A DNA stretch of 64,000 nucleotides from Pseudomonas sp. Q1-7 (GCF_028010285.1 NZ_CP116304.1:2806501-2870500), one strand, 5' to 3'; counted from the stretch's first letter, positions 33,623 to 46,892 are shown. The notes: generated from the sequence alone by a model not told the origin. Numbers and translations are program-made.

Positions 33623-34252
33623 TCAGACGGGTTGCTGATGGCCGGTGAGCGACACGCGCGGATCCACATGGTTGATGGTGTACAGGATGTGCTCCGGGGC
33701 TGTCAGGGAGGGAACCATGGTCCAGCGATTGATGGGCTCATTGCCAACCCGAACCATGCCGGTGTGGGTGAACTGATTGGCGTCCACTTCCGGTTCGATG
33801 TCATAGAAGCCCAGCGCATAGCGCAGTGCGTACATGTCCTGCGGGTCGCCGGTGAAGAAGTCCCAGTTCGGTCCGAGCCGGTAGCGCTCGATGTACTCCC
33901 GCAGGTGCCTGGGCTGATCCAGCTCAGGTTGTAGCGTCAGGGAATACATGAAGACGTCACGGCCCAGGCGGTCGCCGAGCATCCGTTGCACACCACGGAG
34001 ATTGGCGATCGAGGTGGGGCAGGTTGCGCCGCAGTTGGTGTACATCATGTTGAGGACCACCACCTTTCCGCGCACCAGGTCGTCATAGAAGGCAAACCGG
34101 CGTCCGTCCTGATTGAACAGGGGCGTGTTCGGCAGGTCGAGGGTGCCGGGGCCGCTCACCTTGGGCGCCTGTCGCCCGCTCAGGGCGCCGTGGGCCAGCA
34201 ATCCCAGCATCCCCACGCCAAGTCCGCCGATGAGGTATCTGCGAGTGTTCAT
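33623..34252 (-). CDS. SCO1/SenC-family copper-handling protein
   Basis: A 209-aa thioredoxin-fold protein anchored by an N-terminal transmembrane segment (LIGGLGVGMLGLLAHGAL). The Sco copper site is visible: CGATC (CxxxC) in NMMYTNCGATCPTS, and the distal His in QFTHTGMV. GREE-type GGGAGGAA precedes ATG 34252. It follows the multicopper oxidase by 19 nt on the same strand, so it probably delivers copper to that enzyme rather than to cytochrome oxidase, with no cox genes nearby. That assignment is inferred from context. Confidence 0.88.
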   Translation of the reverse strand: MNTRRYLIGGLGVGMLGLLAHGALSGRQAPKVSGPGTLDLPNTPLFNQDGRRFAFYDDLVRGKVVVLNMMYTNCGATCPTSIANLRGVQRMLGDRLGRDVFMYSLTLQPELDQPRHLREYIERYRLGPNWDFFTGDPQDMYALRYALGFYDIEPEVDANQFTHTGMVRVGNEPINRWTMVPSLTAPEHILYTINHVDPRVSLTGHQQPV

Positions 34253-34271
34253 CTGGAGTTCCTCCCGGCGT

Positions 34272-36038
34272 CTATTCGACATCGAAACGCAGCATCATCG
34301 CGTGGTCTTCGTGGATCAGGTTGTGGCAATGCATCACATACTTGCCCCCGTAGTCCCTGAAGCGGATGAAGATGCGGACGGTCTCTTTTTCATTGATGAC
34401 ATACACGTCCTTGCGCCCCTGCTCGTGGGCTGGAATGGGCAGTTGTTTGCCGTTGCGCTGGCGCGACAGGATGCGCCCTTCCTCCAGGTGGATATGAATG
34501 GGGTGGGACCAGCCGTCGTCTATGTTGATCAGCTCCCAGATCTCGCCGCGCCCCTTGGGTACCTTGAATCGCGGCGCGTAGACATTGACGAACTCGCCGT
34601 TGATGGCCCACATGTTCTGCCGGCGCTCGAAGACGAAACGGCGCACTGGCGCGGCAGCCACTTCCGCCGGGTCCAGGGGAGGCAGCGGACGCAGGTCGGC
34701 CGGGACCAGGCTCAGGTCCTGGGCGGAGGGCCAGCGGTCCACCAGGATCTTCAGTACCCGCACACCCGGGTCCCTGGCGCGTCGCGGTAGTCGCGTCTCG
34801 ATCTGCTCCATCCGGTTGACCAGGTAGAGGGTGGTTCCTACCAGGTACTTGGAGAAATCCACGACGATATCCGCCCGCTCGGCCACGCCCAGGGTGATGT
34901 TCTGCATGTTCAGGATGGGGTGGGGGAGCAGGTTGCCGTCGTTGGCGATGTAGGTGAATTTCTGCTTGATGTTGTTGGGGTTCACCAGGGCGAAGTCGTA
35001 GAAGCGGCTCGGCCCGGTGTTCAGCAGGCGGAACCGATAGCGGCGCGCGGCCACCCTCAGCACCGGCTCGATCATGCCGTTCACCAGGACCTTGTCCCCC
35101 AGCACGCCTTCGGGGTTCACCTGGTCGTAATAGAGCCGGCCCGCGGCGTCGAACAGACGGTCGGCGAAATTCAACGGGTAGTCGTAAGGATGGCTGGGCA
35201 GCCGCAGTGCGCCCGGCGTCGCGTCGCCTTCGTCGCCAGAGTCCAGGTGGTCGTAGAGGAAGTAGAAACCGGCCAGGCCCCGGTACAGGTTGGGCGCCGT
35301 GAAGTCCAGGGTGTGGTCGTGGTAGAAGAGCGTGCCCAGCGCCTCGCGGTAATCGCCCGGGCTGTTGGGCGGGGTGTTGAATCCGGCGTAGGCATTGGGG
35401 TACAGCTGGTCTCTGAACTTGCCGGGGGCTGTGAGATTGGGGCCTGCCTTGGTGGCGCTGTAGTAGTCGCCGGGGAAACCATCGCTTTCCGAGCCGCAAT
35501 GCATGTTGTGCAGGTGGGTGGAGATTTCAGGGGTGCCGAAGCCGGTGTGGTTGGCCGGCAGGTCGTTATGGATGCGACAGAGCATCGGCGTCCCGTAATG
35601 GGCCATCACCGTGGCGCTGAACTCATCGGTGGGTGTATTGGCGGCTCGATAGGTCCAGACCTTCTGCTTCGGATAGGAGGGGTTGAACACCCAGTCGTAT
35701 TCCTGTGCCCGCAACTCGTAGTACTCGGCTCCGGGGCGGAATCGCGCCCAGTGCTGATGGCGCCCGCGCCCGGCTTCGCCGCCCGTCACGTTGGCGAACT
35801 CGGTAGGCGCGGGGTTCAGGTAGGGCACGCTGGCTGCTGGCACGATCTGGTTCGGCAGTCGCATCACCCAGGGTTGGGTCGCCGGACTGGCAGTCGGAAT
35901 CGCCGCCTCGCTACTGGGGGCCTTCAACAGGGCGGGCGTCGCGGCCGCCAGGGCCGACAGCTTGAGGAAATCCCGTCGGGTTTCGTTATCCAACCTGTCT
36001 TTCTTGTTCTCCGGTTGTTGCGAGTCTTTGCCTTTCAT
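34272..36038 (-). CDS. Tat-exported multicopper oxidase (CotA/bilirubin oxidase-like)
   Basis: A 588-aa three-domain multicopper oxidase. The twin-arginine signal is ETRRDFLKLSALAAATPALL (about residues 20-39). All copper ligands are visible: HLHNMH (T2/T3), FYHDHTLD (T3), HPIHIHLEEG (T1 and T2/T3) and MHCHNLIHEDHAMMLRF (T3-T1-T3, Met axial). The spacing and the long loop between the first two motifs resemble bacterial CotA and bilirubin oxidase, not CopA or CueO; no Met-rich segment is present. GGGAGGTGGAG precedes ATG 36038. It heads an operon with the Sco gene. Substrate could be phenols, bilirubin-like compounds, or Mn(II)/Cu(I). Confidence 0.9.
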   Translation of the reverse strand: MKGKDSQQPENKKDRLDNETRRDFLKLSALAAATPALLKAPSSEAAIPTASPATQPWVMRLPNQIVPAASVPYLNPAPTEFANVTGGEAGRGRHQHWARFRPGAEYYELRAQEYDWVFNPSYPKQKVWTYRAANTPTDEFSATVMAHYGTPMLCRIHNDLPANHTGFGTPEISTHLHNMHCGSESDGFPGDYYSATKAGPNLTAPGKFRDQLYPNAYAGFNTPPNSPGDYREALGTLFYHDHTLDFTAPNLYRGLAGFYFLYDHLDSGDEGDATPGALRLPSHPYDYPLNFADRLFDAAGRLYYDQVNPEGVLGDKVLVNGMIEPVLRVAARRYRFRLLNTGPSRFYDFALVNPNNIKQKFTYIANDGNLLPHPILNMQNITLGVAERADIVVDFSKYLVGTTLYLVNRMEQIETRLPRRARDPGVRVLKILVDRWPSAQDLSLVPADLRPLPPLDPAEVAAAPVRRFVFERRQNMWAINGEFVNVYAPRFKVPKGRGEIWELINIDDGWSHPIHIHLEEGRILSRQRNGKQLPIPAHEQGRKDVYVINEKETVRIFIRFRDYGGKYVMHCHNLIHEDHAMMLRFDVE

Positions 36039-36393
36039 GGATGTGCTCCACCTCCCCTTCGCGAACTCGTGTGAACGGCCCGCCCGTGGATGCAGTGCTC
36101 CAGGGCTGATTTTCCCCATCCGTTCGCACGAAGGTGCAGGCCGCCAGTGGATCGGCTCGCGCGGCCAATGCGCCAATAAGTCGACTAAAGACTTCTCACT
36201 TGGCGAGCGCAATTGGCGGAATGACAATAATTTGCCGCATATGCTGGCCAGTGGCTTCTGGCTCTAGGCGCGCCACCGAATGTTGCAAAATATTTCGCGA
36301 AGACGGGCGGCAGCGAACGGAGGGCGGGCGGTAGAGCGGTTTCGCGAGAGGGCGGCGACCGGAAGAAGGGCGAGTCCGGCCGCCGTCGGGGGG
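36039..36393. other. Intergenic region without supported gene
   Basis: 355 bp between the oxidase start and a convergently placed lipoprotein stop on the same strand. It is moderately AT-rich near 36180-36260 and should hold the multicopper oxidase promoter. I see no convincing copper-regulator dyad and no coding frame. Confidence 0.5.
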
Positions 36394-36948
36394 TTACTTG
36401 TACTTGTCGTGGAACAGGGCGATCTGTTTGACCGGCTTGGGTTCTTCCTTGCCCAGTACGTAGACCACGCGCTGACCTTCCGGACCGCCACCGATGTCGA
36501 CGTAGCTGAAGGTGGGTTCGCCGATCTTGTACATGTCCATCATGTCGCCGTAACGGCTGAACACGTAGATGACGCCGTCTTCGTCGCGCAGTTCGCCGTA
36601 GAACGGCTGGGCCGGCGGCAGGCTGACGTCGAGGAAGCGCTTGGCGGAGAGGGTGTCGGGGTTCTTGCCCTGGTCGGCGGCCTTCAGTACCAGGGCGATG
36701 TCGCGGCCGAAGCCGTCCTTCGCGCCAGTGCTCTGTTTGACGGGGGCGGAGCCGCTTTTCACGAATTCACGGTAAGTGGCGTAGTCGTCGAAGAGGAACA
36801 ACTCCTTCTCGGTGCGGATCTGATACCAGTCTTCATTGTCCAGGGCCGCCGGCTTGGCTGGAGCCGGAGCCTGCATGGCGCAGGCACCGAGGGTGGCGGC
36901 CAGCAGGGCGGCGGCCAGGGGCTTGAACAGGTTCTTCTTGTGGTTCAT
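36394..36948 (-). CDS. Lipoprotein of unknown function, 184 aa
   Basis: The leader ends in a lipobox (LAATLGACAMQ), so it is lipidated at about Cys23 with Ala at +2. The mature domain contains DWYQIRTEKELFLFDDYATYREFVKSG and VVYVLGKEEPKPVKQIALF, a mixed alpha/beta pattern with many aromatics. I do not recognise a family. AGGTCC-type site upstream is modest. No clear operon partner. Confidence 0.75.
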   Translation of the reverse strand: MNHKKNLFKPLAAALLAATLGACAMQAPAPAKPAALDNEDWYQIRTEKELFLFDDYATYREFVKSGSAPVKQSTGAKDGFGRDIALVLKAADQGKNPDTLSAKRFLDVSLPPAQPFYGELRDEDGVIYVFSRYGDMMDMYKIGEPTFSYVDIGGGPEGQRVVYVLGKEEPKPVKQIALFHDKYK

Positions 36949-37073
36949 CGGAGGTCCTCCCCAGGAAAGTGGAGCAGAGAATCTGCCTGCGGCGGATGAC
37001 CGATTGATGACGGGTTCATGTCGCGATGATGAAGCTCAAGAATCTTTGTTTTTCAATAATTTGGCGGCGTTTC

Positions 37074-37100
37074 TTGTAGGAGCGAATTCATTCGCGAAGG
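37074..37100. repeat. REP element
   Basis: TTGTAGGAGCGAATTCATTC followed by GCGAAGG, the canonical form of the REP family scattered through this window. Confidence 0.75.
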
Positions 37101-37234
37101 GGCGCGCAGCGAGCCGTTTCGACGTATCGCGAAGGGTTCGTTGGTGCGCAGGGTGTCGGCAAAAAACAGAGTTACCGGTGCGCACGACGCACCCTCCGGA
37201 TGCCGGCTCGTAATCAGTCCGGCGCTTAAGAAAA

Positions 37235-37260
37235 AGGGTGAAGGATTTCTCCTTCACCCT
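37235..37260 (-). terminator. Rho-independent terminator of the gcs2 operon
   Basis: AGGGTGAAGGA, loop TTTC, TCCTTCACCCT: an 11-bp perfect stem. On the minus strand it is followed by TTTTTC. Begins 42 bp after the gcvT2 stop. Confidence 0.88.
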
Positions 37261-37301
37261 GTTAAGGCCCCGCCGTGGCGGGGCAGTCGAGGGACTCGGG
37301 T

Positions 37302-38420
37302 TCAGCCGCGGTAGTAGCGCTGCGGCACGAAGGGGGTCTTGGCGACTTTCATCGCCACGCGCTTGCCGCGCACCAGGGCCCAGACCTCGGTGTCCAGGGC
37401 GGCCTGCTCGGCGGCCAGGTAACCCATGGCCACCGGCGCGCCCAGGCTGGGGCCGAAGCCGCCGCTGGACACGCGGCCGATCACCGCGCCCGCGGCGTCG
37501 ACGATTTCCGCGCCTTCGCGCACCGGCACGCGCTCCTGGGGCAGCAGGCCGACGCGCTTCTCGGCGACGCCGTCGCGCTGCTGGGCGAAGAGGCGCCCGG
37601 CGCCGGGGAAGTTGCCGGCGCGCACGCCGTCGGCGCGGCGGGCCTTGGAGATGGCCCAGGCCAGGCTGGCCTCGATGGGGGTGGTGGCGCTGCTCATGTC
37701 GTGGCCGTAGAGGCACAGGCCGGCTTCCAGGCGCAGCGAGTCGCGGGCGCCGAGGCCGATCGGCTGGACTTCCGGCTGGGCCAGCAGGGTGCGCGCCAGG
37801 GCCTCGGCCTGGGCCGCGGGCACGGAGATCTCGTAGCCGTCTTCGCCGGTGTAGCCGGAGCGGCTGACGAAGCATTCGACGCCTTCCAGGCGCACGCTGC
37901 CGAACTGCATGAAGGTCATCTTCTGCACTTCCGGCGCCAGGCGGCCGAGCACTTCGACGGCGGCGGGACCCTGCAGGGCGAGCAGCGCGCGGGACTCGAA
38001 CAGCGACTCGATCGCGCACTGCTCGCCGAGGTGCTGCCGGAGGTGGGCCAGGTCCTGTTCCTTGCAGGCGGCGTTGACCACCAGGAACAACTGGTCTTCG
38101 GCCAGGCGGGCGACCATCAGGTCGTCGAGGATGCCGCCGTTGTCGTCGGTGAACAGCGCGTAGCGCTGGGTGCCCACCGGCAGGTCGAGGATGTCCACCG
38201 GCACCAGGCTTTCCAGGGCGCGGGCGGCATGCTCGCCACGCAGGAGGATCTGGCCCATGTGGGAGACGTCGAACAGGCCGGCCTGCTCGCGGGTGTGCAG
38301 GTGCTCCTTGAGCACGCCGAGGGGGTACTGCACCGGCATGGCGTAGCCGGCGAAGGGCACCATGCGGGCGCCGAGTTCGAGGTGCAGGGCGTGCAGCGGG
38401 GTTTGGGCGAGGTCGGTCAT
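37302..38420 (-). CDS. gcvT: Glycine cleavage system T protein (aminomethyltransferase)
   Basis: A 372-aa tetrahydrofolate-dependent aminomethyltransferase. It releases ammonia from the aminomethyl-lipoyl group of GcvH and makes methylene-THF. Family segments are [63 protein letters not shown] and the C-terminal barrel ([21 protein letters not shown]). It is the last gene of the operon and corresponds to gcvT2 of P. aeruginosa. Some 94 bp with a hairpin repeat separate it from sdaA. Confidence 0.95.
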   Translation of the reverse strand: MTDLAQTPLHALHLELGARMVPFAGYAMPVQYPLGVLKEHLHTREQAGLFDVSHMGQILLRGEHAARALESLVPVDILDLPVGTQRYALFTDDNGGILDDLMVARLAEDQLFLVVNAACKEQDLAHLRQHLGEQCAIESLFESRALLALQGPAAVEVLGRLAPEVQKMTFMQFGSVRLEGVECFVSRSGYTGEDGYEISVPAAQAEALARTLLAQPEVQPIGLGARDSLRLEAGLCLYGHDMSSATTPIEASLAWAISKARRADGVRAGNFPGAGRLFAQQRDGVAEKRVGLLPQERVPVREGAEIVDAAGAVIGRVSSGGFGPSLGAPVAMGYLAAEQAALDTEVWALVRGKRVAMKVAKTPFVPQRYYRG

Positions 38421-38461
38421 GTAGGGCTCCAGTCAAATTCGGTACGGGGCGAGGCATCCCT

Positions 38462-38509
38462 CACCCTCGGCCCCTCTCCTGCTTCCGGGAGAGGGCTGGG
38501 GAGAGGGTG
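38462..38509. repeat. Imperfect hairpin repeat between sdaA and gcvT
   Basis: Inner stem CCCTCTCC/GGAGAGGG (38472-38479 and 38488-38495), outer stem CACCCTC/GAGGGTG (38462-38468 and 38503-38509). This pyrimidine/purine hairpin is of a type common in Pseudomonas intergenic DNA. No T tract, so it is unlikely to stop the operon fully. Confidence 0.6.
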
Positions 38510-38514
38510 CTTCT

Positions 38515-39891
<1,377 letters not shown>

Positions 39892-40001
39892 GTCGCGCTC
39901 CTGAGCGTGTGCTCGGCGTTTCTTATTAGTCAGCGTAGACAGCTCGACGGATCGGGACCGAGGGCCCGACCGCCGCGCGTCAATGGTGAGTCTCGACCTG
40001 C

Positions 40002-40035
40002 GGGAGCAAATTCATTCGCGAATGAATTCGCTCCC
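40002..40035. repeat. REP hairpin in the sdaA-gcvP gap
   Basis: A 34-nt hairpin: GGGAGC-A-AATTCATTCG facing CGAATGAATT-C-GCTCCC, the most perfect REP in the window. It occupies the position where glyA2 lies in P. aeruginosa. Confidence 0.85.
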
Positions 40036-40048
40036 ACGGACGGTCGGG

Positions 40049-42913
<2,865 letters not shown>

Positions 42914-42922
42914 GGACGTTCC

Positions 42923-43300
42923 TCAGCCGTTGGCTTTCAGCAGGTTTTCGTAGCCGGCCTGGTCGAGGAGGCCGTCGAGGACGCTGGAGTCGGCCAGCTG
43001 CATGCGGAAGAACCAGCCCTTGTCGAGGGGGGATTCGTTGACCAGTTCGGGGCTATCCACCAGTTGCGGGTTGATTTCCACCACTTCGCCGTCCAGCGGC
43101 ATGACGATGTTGCTGGCAGCCTTCACCGATTCCAGCACCGCGACTTCCTCGCCCTTGGCGTAGGCCTGCAGCTCCGGGAGCTGGACGAAGACCACGTCGC
43201 CCAGCGCATCCTGCGCGTACTCGGTAATACCGACGGTCACGCGACCGTCTTGTTCAAGGCGCAGCCACTCGTGGTCGGCGGTGAAACGCAATTCGCTCAT
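42923..43300 (-). CDS. gcvH: Glycine cleavage system H protein
   Basis: A 125-aa lipoyl carrier that shuttles the aminomethyl intermediate between P, T and L proteins. The lipoylated lysine is in VAVLESVKAASNIVMPLDGEV (about residue 60). First gene of the gcs2 operon; preceded by a sigma-54 promoter and three GcsR-type sites in a 512-bp leader region. Confidence 0.96.
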   Translation of the reverse strand: MSELRFTADHEWLRLEQDGRVTVGITEYAQDALGDVVFVQLPELQAYAKGEEVAVLESVKAASNIVMPLDGEVVEINPQLVDSPELVNESPLDKGWFFRMQLADSSVLDGLLDQAGYENLLKANG

Positions 43301-43393
43301 TCTTGGTCCTCAACTCGTATGACGCGCCTGTTTCTTCTGCCAGACGCTTGGCCCCGCACGCGGTCATGGCCGCGCGCTGTTGCCCGCCCTTTT

Positions 43394-43409
43394 AGCAAGG
43401 GGAGTGCCA
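43394..43409 (-). promoter_or_regulatory. Sigma-54 (-24/-12) promoter of gcvH operon
   Basis: Minus strand TGGCAC-TCCCC-TTGCT. The GG and GC dinucleotides are exactly 10 bp apart and TGGCAC is perfect. It sits about 95-110 bp upstream of the gcvH start codon, with the enhancer sites 66-200 bp further upstream. The regulator gene next door carries the GAFTGA sigma-54 contact motif. Confidence 0.9.
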
Positions 43410-43474
43410 GGAGCGTGAAAGCCTTTGAAAACGGGAGCTTGGACGTATTTCGACAGAAATTACGTAAGGTTTTG

Positions 43475-43592
43475 TGTAGCGAAATCGCTACGGAGTGTGG
43501 CGGGGGTGATGGTGAGTCGTTAGTTGAGCTAGGTGTGGCGCGGGCTGCAGGTGTTCGTTACGGAATCGTTACGCTGTAGTGATTTCGATACG
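43475..43592. promoter_or_regulatory. Three GcsR-type enhancer sites
   Basis: Three 18-bp sites: TGTAGCG-AAAT-CGCTACG (43475-43492), CGTTACG-GAAT-CGTTACG (43556-43573) and TGTAGTG-ATTT-CGATACG (43575-43592). They fit the TyrR-like form TGTA-N10-TACG and resemble the GcsR consensus TGTAACG-N4-CGTTCCG that I recall from P. aeruginosa, where three sites also precede gcvH2. The first is a near-perfect palindrome. Distances of 66-200 bp above the -24 element suit enhancer binding. Confidence 0.8.
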
Positions 43593-43672
43593 GTGCGTAG
43601 AGTGCTGCGGATCGTTTTATTTAAAATCAGCAAGTTACACGCATTTTATCGCGTAAAAGGTGAGAAGTGAGA

Positions 43673-43755
43673 CCGTAGGATGGGTAGAGCGAAGCGAAAC
43701 CCATGCTGTCTGGAGATGGAGGCGATGGGTTTCGCAGGCTCTACCCATCCTACGG
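43673..43755. repeat. 83-bp intergenic hairpin repeat
   Basis: Perfect 18-bp arms CCGTAGGATGGGTAGAGC (43673-43690) and its complement (43738-43755), with a second inner pair CGAAACCCAT/ATGGGTTTCG (43695-43704, 43725-43734). It lies 57 bp past the gcsR stop and probably serves as its transcription end. The form is a dispersed element type in Pseudomonas genomes as I recall. Confidence 0.75.
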
Positions 43756-43812
43756 GACGAGTATGTATATCGATTTAAATCAAATAGTTGAGCATTTAAT
43801 CCAGAAACAGGA

Positions 43813-45336
43813 TCAGCTTTTCCCCGGAATGCCGTACTTGCGCAGCCGGTGGGCAATGGCTGTGTGGGACGTCTGCAGGCGCGCGGCGAGTTGGCGGGTC
43901 GAGGGGTAGGTGACGAACAGCTTTTCCAGCAGCGCCCGCTCGAAGTTCTCCACCGCTTCTTCGAGGCTGTTCACCTCGCCGTCGCTTTCCCGCGCCACGG
44001 CGGTGCCGGCGATATCCAGGTCGCCGATCTCCACCAGGCTGCTCTCGCAGATGGCGGCAGCGCGGAAGACCACGTTCTGCAGCTGGCGCACATTGCCCGG
44101 CCAGCGGTTGCCGAGCAGGGCCTGGAAGGTGCCGGGGGCCAGGCGGCAGGGCGGTCGCTGGATCTGGGTGCAGGCCTGCTGCATGAAGAAGCGGGCCAGC
44201 AGGAGGATGTCCTGGCCGCGCTCGCGCAGGGGCGGCACTTCCAGGTTGAGCACATTGAGGCGATAGAAGAGGTCTTCGCGGAAGGTGCCTTCGCCGACCA
44301 TCTTCTCCAGGTCGCGGTGGGTGGCGCTGAGGATGCGCACGTCTACCTTGATCTCGCGGTCGCCGCCGACCCGGCGGAAGCTGCCGTCGCTGAGGAAGCG
44401 CAGCAGCTTGGCCTGCAGGTAGGGCGACATTTCGCCGATTTCGTCGAGGAATACCGTGCCCTGGTGGGCCAGTTCCAGCAGGCCCGGCTTGCCGCCACGC
44501 TGGGCGCCGGTGAAGGCGCCTGGGGCGTAGCCGAACAGCTCGCTCTCGGCCAGGTTCTCCGGCAGCGCGGCGCAGTTCAGGGCGAGGAAGGGCTGGTTGC
44601 GGCGCGTGCTGGCGGCGTGGCAGGCGCGCGCCACCAGTTCCTTGCCGGTGCCGGTTTCACCGCGGATCAGCAGTGGCGCATCCAGGGACGCTACGCGCTG
44701 GGCGCGGGCCTTGAGGGTGGCCATGGGGGCCGAATCCCCGAGCAGCGCATCGAAGCCTTCGGCGGCGTGATCGTGGTGCAGCGCGGAGAGGCGTTCACCG
44801 ATGCGGTTCGGTGGGTAGAGGGTGAGCAGGGCGCCCGTCAGGTGGTCGCCTTCGGTGATGGGGACGGCGTCCAGCAGCAGCGTCTGGCCCTTGAGGGTGA
44901 TTTCCCGCAGCGGCAGGCGGAAACCCTGCTGCAGCAGCGTGTGGTGCAGGCTGTCATCGCCGAACAGCCGGGCCAGCGACCAGCCTTCCGGCTCGTCGCC
45001 GTAAAGGGCGATCAGTGCCGGGTTGGCGAGCAGGACGCGGCCATCGCTATCCACCGCCAGGACTGGATCGCTCATCGCCGCCAGCAACGCATCCAGCTGC
45101 AGGCGCCGGCGCTGGCCGGGGAGGATGTCCACCACCGTCACTTCCTGCACGCCGTGCACGGCATGCAGGGCCTCGCGGAGCTCGTCGAGCACCTCGGGGC
45201 TGAGTGTCGGGGCGTCGATGTAGACGTTGGGTGGCACCATTTCCACCGCGTCCAGGTTGAGGTTGCGGCCGCCGAGCAGGGCCAGGACCTCCTGGGTGAT
45301 GCCGACGCGGTCGATGAAGGTGACGTGAATTCGCAT
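43813..45336 (-). CDS. gcsR: TyrR-like sigma-54 enhancer-binding protein GcsR
   Basis: A 507-aa activator of glycine cleavage genes. It has an N-terminal ACT-like amino-acid-binding domain ([20 protein letters not shown], residues 1-75), a PAS domain ([22 protein letters not shown]), an AAA+ domain with Walker A GETGTGKE, sigma-54 contact GAFTGA, Walker [11 protein letters not shown] and the R-finger region, and a TyrR-type helix-turn-helix at the C-terminus ([27 protein letters not shown]). It matches PA2449 (GcsR) of P. aeruginosa in architecture and in lying beside gcvH2. Its promoter region is 134 bp from the IS insertion. Confidence 0.92.
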   Translation of the reverse strand: MRIHVTFIDRVGITQEVLALLGGRNLNLDAVEMVPPNVYIDAPTLSPEVLDELREALHAVHGVQEVTVVDILPGQRRRLQLDALLAAMSDPVLAVDSDGRVLLANPALIALYGDEPEGWSLARLFGDDSLHHTLLQQGFRLPLREITLKGQTLLLDAVPITEGDHLTGALLTLYPPNRIGERLSALHHDHAAEGFDALLGDSAPMATLKARAQRVASLDAPLLIRGETGTGKELVARACHAASTRRNQPFLALNCAALPENLAESELFGYAPGAFTGAQRGGKPGLLELAHQGTVFLDEIGEMSPYLQAKLLRFLSDGSFRRVGGDREIKVDVRILSATHRDLEKMVGEGTFREDLFYRLNVLNLEVPPLRERGQDILLLARFFMQQACTQIQRPPCRLAPGTFQALLGNRWPGNVRQLQNVVFRAAAICESSLVEIGDLDIAGTAVARESDGEVNSLEEAVENFERALLEKLFVTYPSTRQLAARLQTSHTAIAHRLRKYGIPGKS

Positions 45337-45450
45337 GTGGACGCAGGGCTGGCGATTGGAAGGGGCGAATTATGCCCGGTCCGTCGCGCTTAGGTAACGG
45401 GCTGTCGCTTGCGGGTCAGGACGCGAGGGGCTGCACACCGCGTCAGGAAT

Positions 45451-45470
45451 GAAAAAGCCCCGCATCGGCG
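45451..45470. terminator. Left half of a terminator split by the IS element
   Basis: GAAAAAGCCCCGCATCGGCG, ending in the left target duplication CCGCATCGGCG (45460-45470). Joined to GGGCTTTTC at 46904-46912, it rebuilds the hairpin GCCCCGC-ATCG-GCGGGGC with A and T tracts on both sides, a bidirectional Rho-independent terminator. Neither half alone forms more than a short stem. Confidence 0.85.
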
Positions 45471-46892
45471 TAATGCTGTTCACTTAAGCGGAGCAGCCTT
45501 GCGGTCCACCGGGTAGCGGGTCTTGGAAATCTTTACCGTCCTGGGTCTTGATGGCTTGGGGCGGTGATCCAGAAACAGTCCGCCAATACCGGCTCGCAAC
45601 TCCGACAGGCGACGGCCCGTGGCCGAAATCGGGTTGGCCGCCGCCATCACGATCAATTGCACGGCGATATAGTGAGCCACCGGCTTGAAGCGGATGTCGG
45701 CGGGTGAGCGGCCGAAGGCGACTGCCGCCTGACCGGCCTCACGGCGGATGATGTTGTAGGCCAGCAACAATCCCCAGACCTCCTGGTAGACCAACGCCTT
45801 GACCTTGCTGCGCAGGGTCACCGCATTCTGCTGCAGGGAACTCTTGATGTTCCGGAAACCCAGTTCGATCTCCCAGCGCTCCCGGTACAGTGTGGCGACC
45901 GCCTTGGCGCTGTAGCGCTCGGCCGGCAGCGAGGTCAGAACGGTTTTTACCTTGCCCTGGACTTCGTAGCTGACCTCGCGCACCTCCCAGTGCGTGGGTA
46001 GGTTCGGGTTACGGTTTCGCGCCTGGGGCGACACCTTCATGCGCAACAGGCGATCCCCTTTGCCATAACGCGTCACTTCCTCGCTGACCAGGCCCTGGCG
46101 GGCCGGGATCAACCAATGTCGGTGGTCACCGCCCTTGTTCAACCCCAACAGCAAATCGGCGCTCCAGAACCCCTTGTCGAACAAGGTCACCGAATGGTCG
46201 GGAATCTGCTGCACAAAGGCATCGGCCAAGCGCATTTCACTGCGCCGGTATGGGCTCAGCTGGGCATCCAGAATCAAGTGCGAGCGCACATTCATCAGGG
46301 CCACGAGCCGCAGCATGGGGAACGGCGTCTGACGGTCAGTGGCGGTATTGCCAGAGCCGAAATGCTCCCGCAGTTCGGGTGTATCCGGGGTGCGCAGCAG
46401 TGCACCATCCACCGCCAACACCTGCAGGCCCTGCCAGCTATCGCCGTCATAGCGCTCACACCCCCATTGCTGACCCGTCTGGCGAAACAGCCATTCAACC
46501 GGATCGGCCCCCAGCCGTTTGCGTGCCTCGGTGACCCCGCTTCTGGCCAGCAGGTGGCCGGAGGCCAGACCCTGGGCGCAGATGTTCAGGCGCCGCGCCA
46601 CCTCATGGACCGGCTCGTCGCGGAACAAGGCCATGCCGAGCACCAGCCAGAGCACCTGATCACTGGGCAGGCGCCGGCGGCGGATGGTGGCCTGGGCAGA
46701 AAGGTCCAGCGCCGACGCCACCCACTCGATCGGGATGTTTTGGGTGAAAGTGCTCAAGTCGGAGAAGTTGAACAACTCGCCCAGGTCGAGCAACTGCTGT
46801 TGAAAGGACATAAAAAATCCGATGCCAGAGGTCTGGCATCGGATTCTCGGGGAGCCTCGGCTGCAGCTCAAATGCTTATGTGAACAGCATTA
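45471..46892 (-). mobile_element. IS4-family insertion sequence, 1422 bp
   Basis: Complete element. Ends TAATGCTGTTCACTTAAGC (45471-45489) and, inverted, TAATGCTGTTCACATAAGC (46892-46874): 19 bp with one mismatch. This closely resembles the IS4 end TAATGCCGATCAGTTAAGG. Flanks carry an 11-bp direct repeat CCGCATCGGCG, in the IS4 range of 9-13 bp. One transposase gene fills it. Length is within a few bases of E. coli IS4. Confidence 0.95.
45480..46811 (-). CDS. IS4-family transposase
   Basis: A 443-aa DDE transposase. The catalytic Asp residues lie in VLAVDGALLRTPD and VTLFDKGFWSADLL. The Glu lies in LYRERWEIELGFRNIK, which fits the IS4 signature Y-(2)-R-(3)-E-(6)-K exactly. Start 46811 (MSFQQQLLDLGELF) gives the length of IS4 transposase; the 20 residues upstream in frame run through the IS end. 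Frame is intact, so the element may still be active. Confidence 0.95.
   Translation of the reverse strand: MSFQQQLLDLGELFNFSDLSTFTQNIPIEWVASALDLSAQATIRRRRLPSDQVLWLVLGMALFRDEPVHEVARRLNICAQGLASGHLLARSGVTEARKRLGADPVEWLFRQTGQQWGCERYDGDSWQGLQVLAVDGALLRTPDTPELREHFGSGNTATDRQTPFPMLRLVALMNVRSHLILDAQLSPYRRSEMRLADAFVQQIPDHSVTLFDKGFWSADLLLGLNKGGDHRHWLIPARQGLVSEEVTRYGKGDRLLRMKVSPQARNRNPNLPTHWEVREVSYEVQGKVKTVLTSLPAERYSAKAVATLYRERWEIELGFRNIKSSLQQNAVTLRSKVKALVYQEVWGLLLAYNIIRREAGQAAVAFGRSPADIRFKPVAHYIAVQLIVMAAANPISATGRRLSELRAGIGGLFLDHRPKPSRPRTVKISKTRYPVDRKAAPLK

Larger units (their letters stand above)
36949..37301. other. Intergenic region with REP and terminator only
   Basis: 353 bp with a locally AT-rich start (37020-37070), a REP at 37074-37100 and the gcvT2 terminator at 37235-37260. 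No coding frame is supported. Confidence 0.6.

Noticed and set aside
33184-33648. 154-codon plus-strand frame just downstream of the TATAAT at 33167
   Set aside because: Antisense to a small basic gene and the end of the Sco gene, no ribosome site, not protein-like; an RNA is more plausible than this protein.
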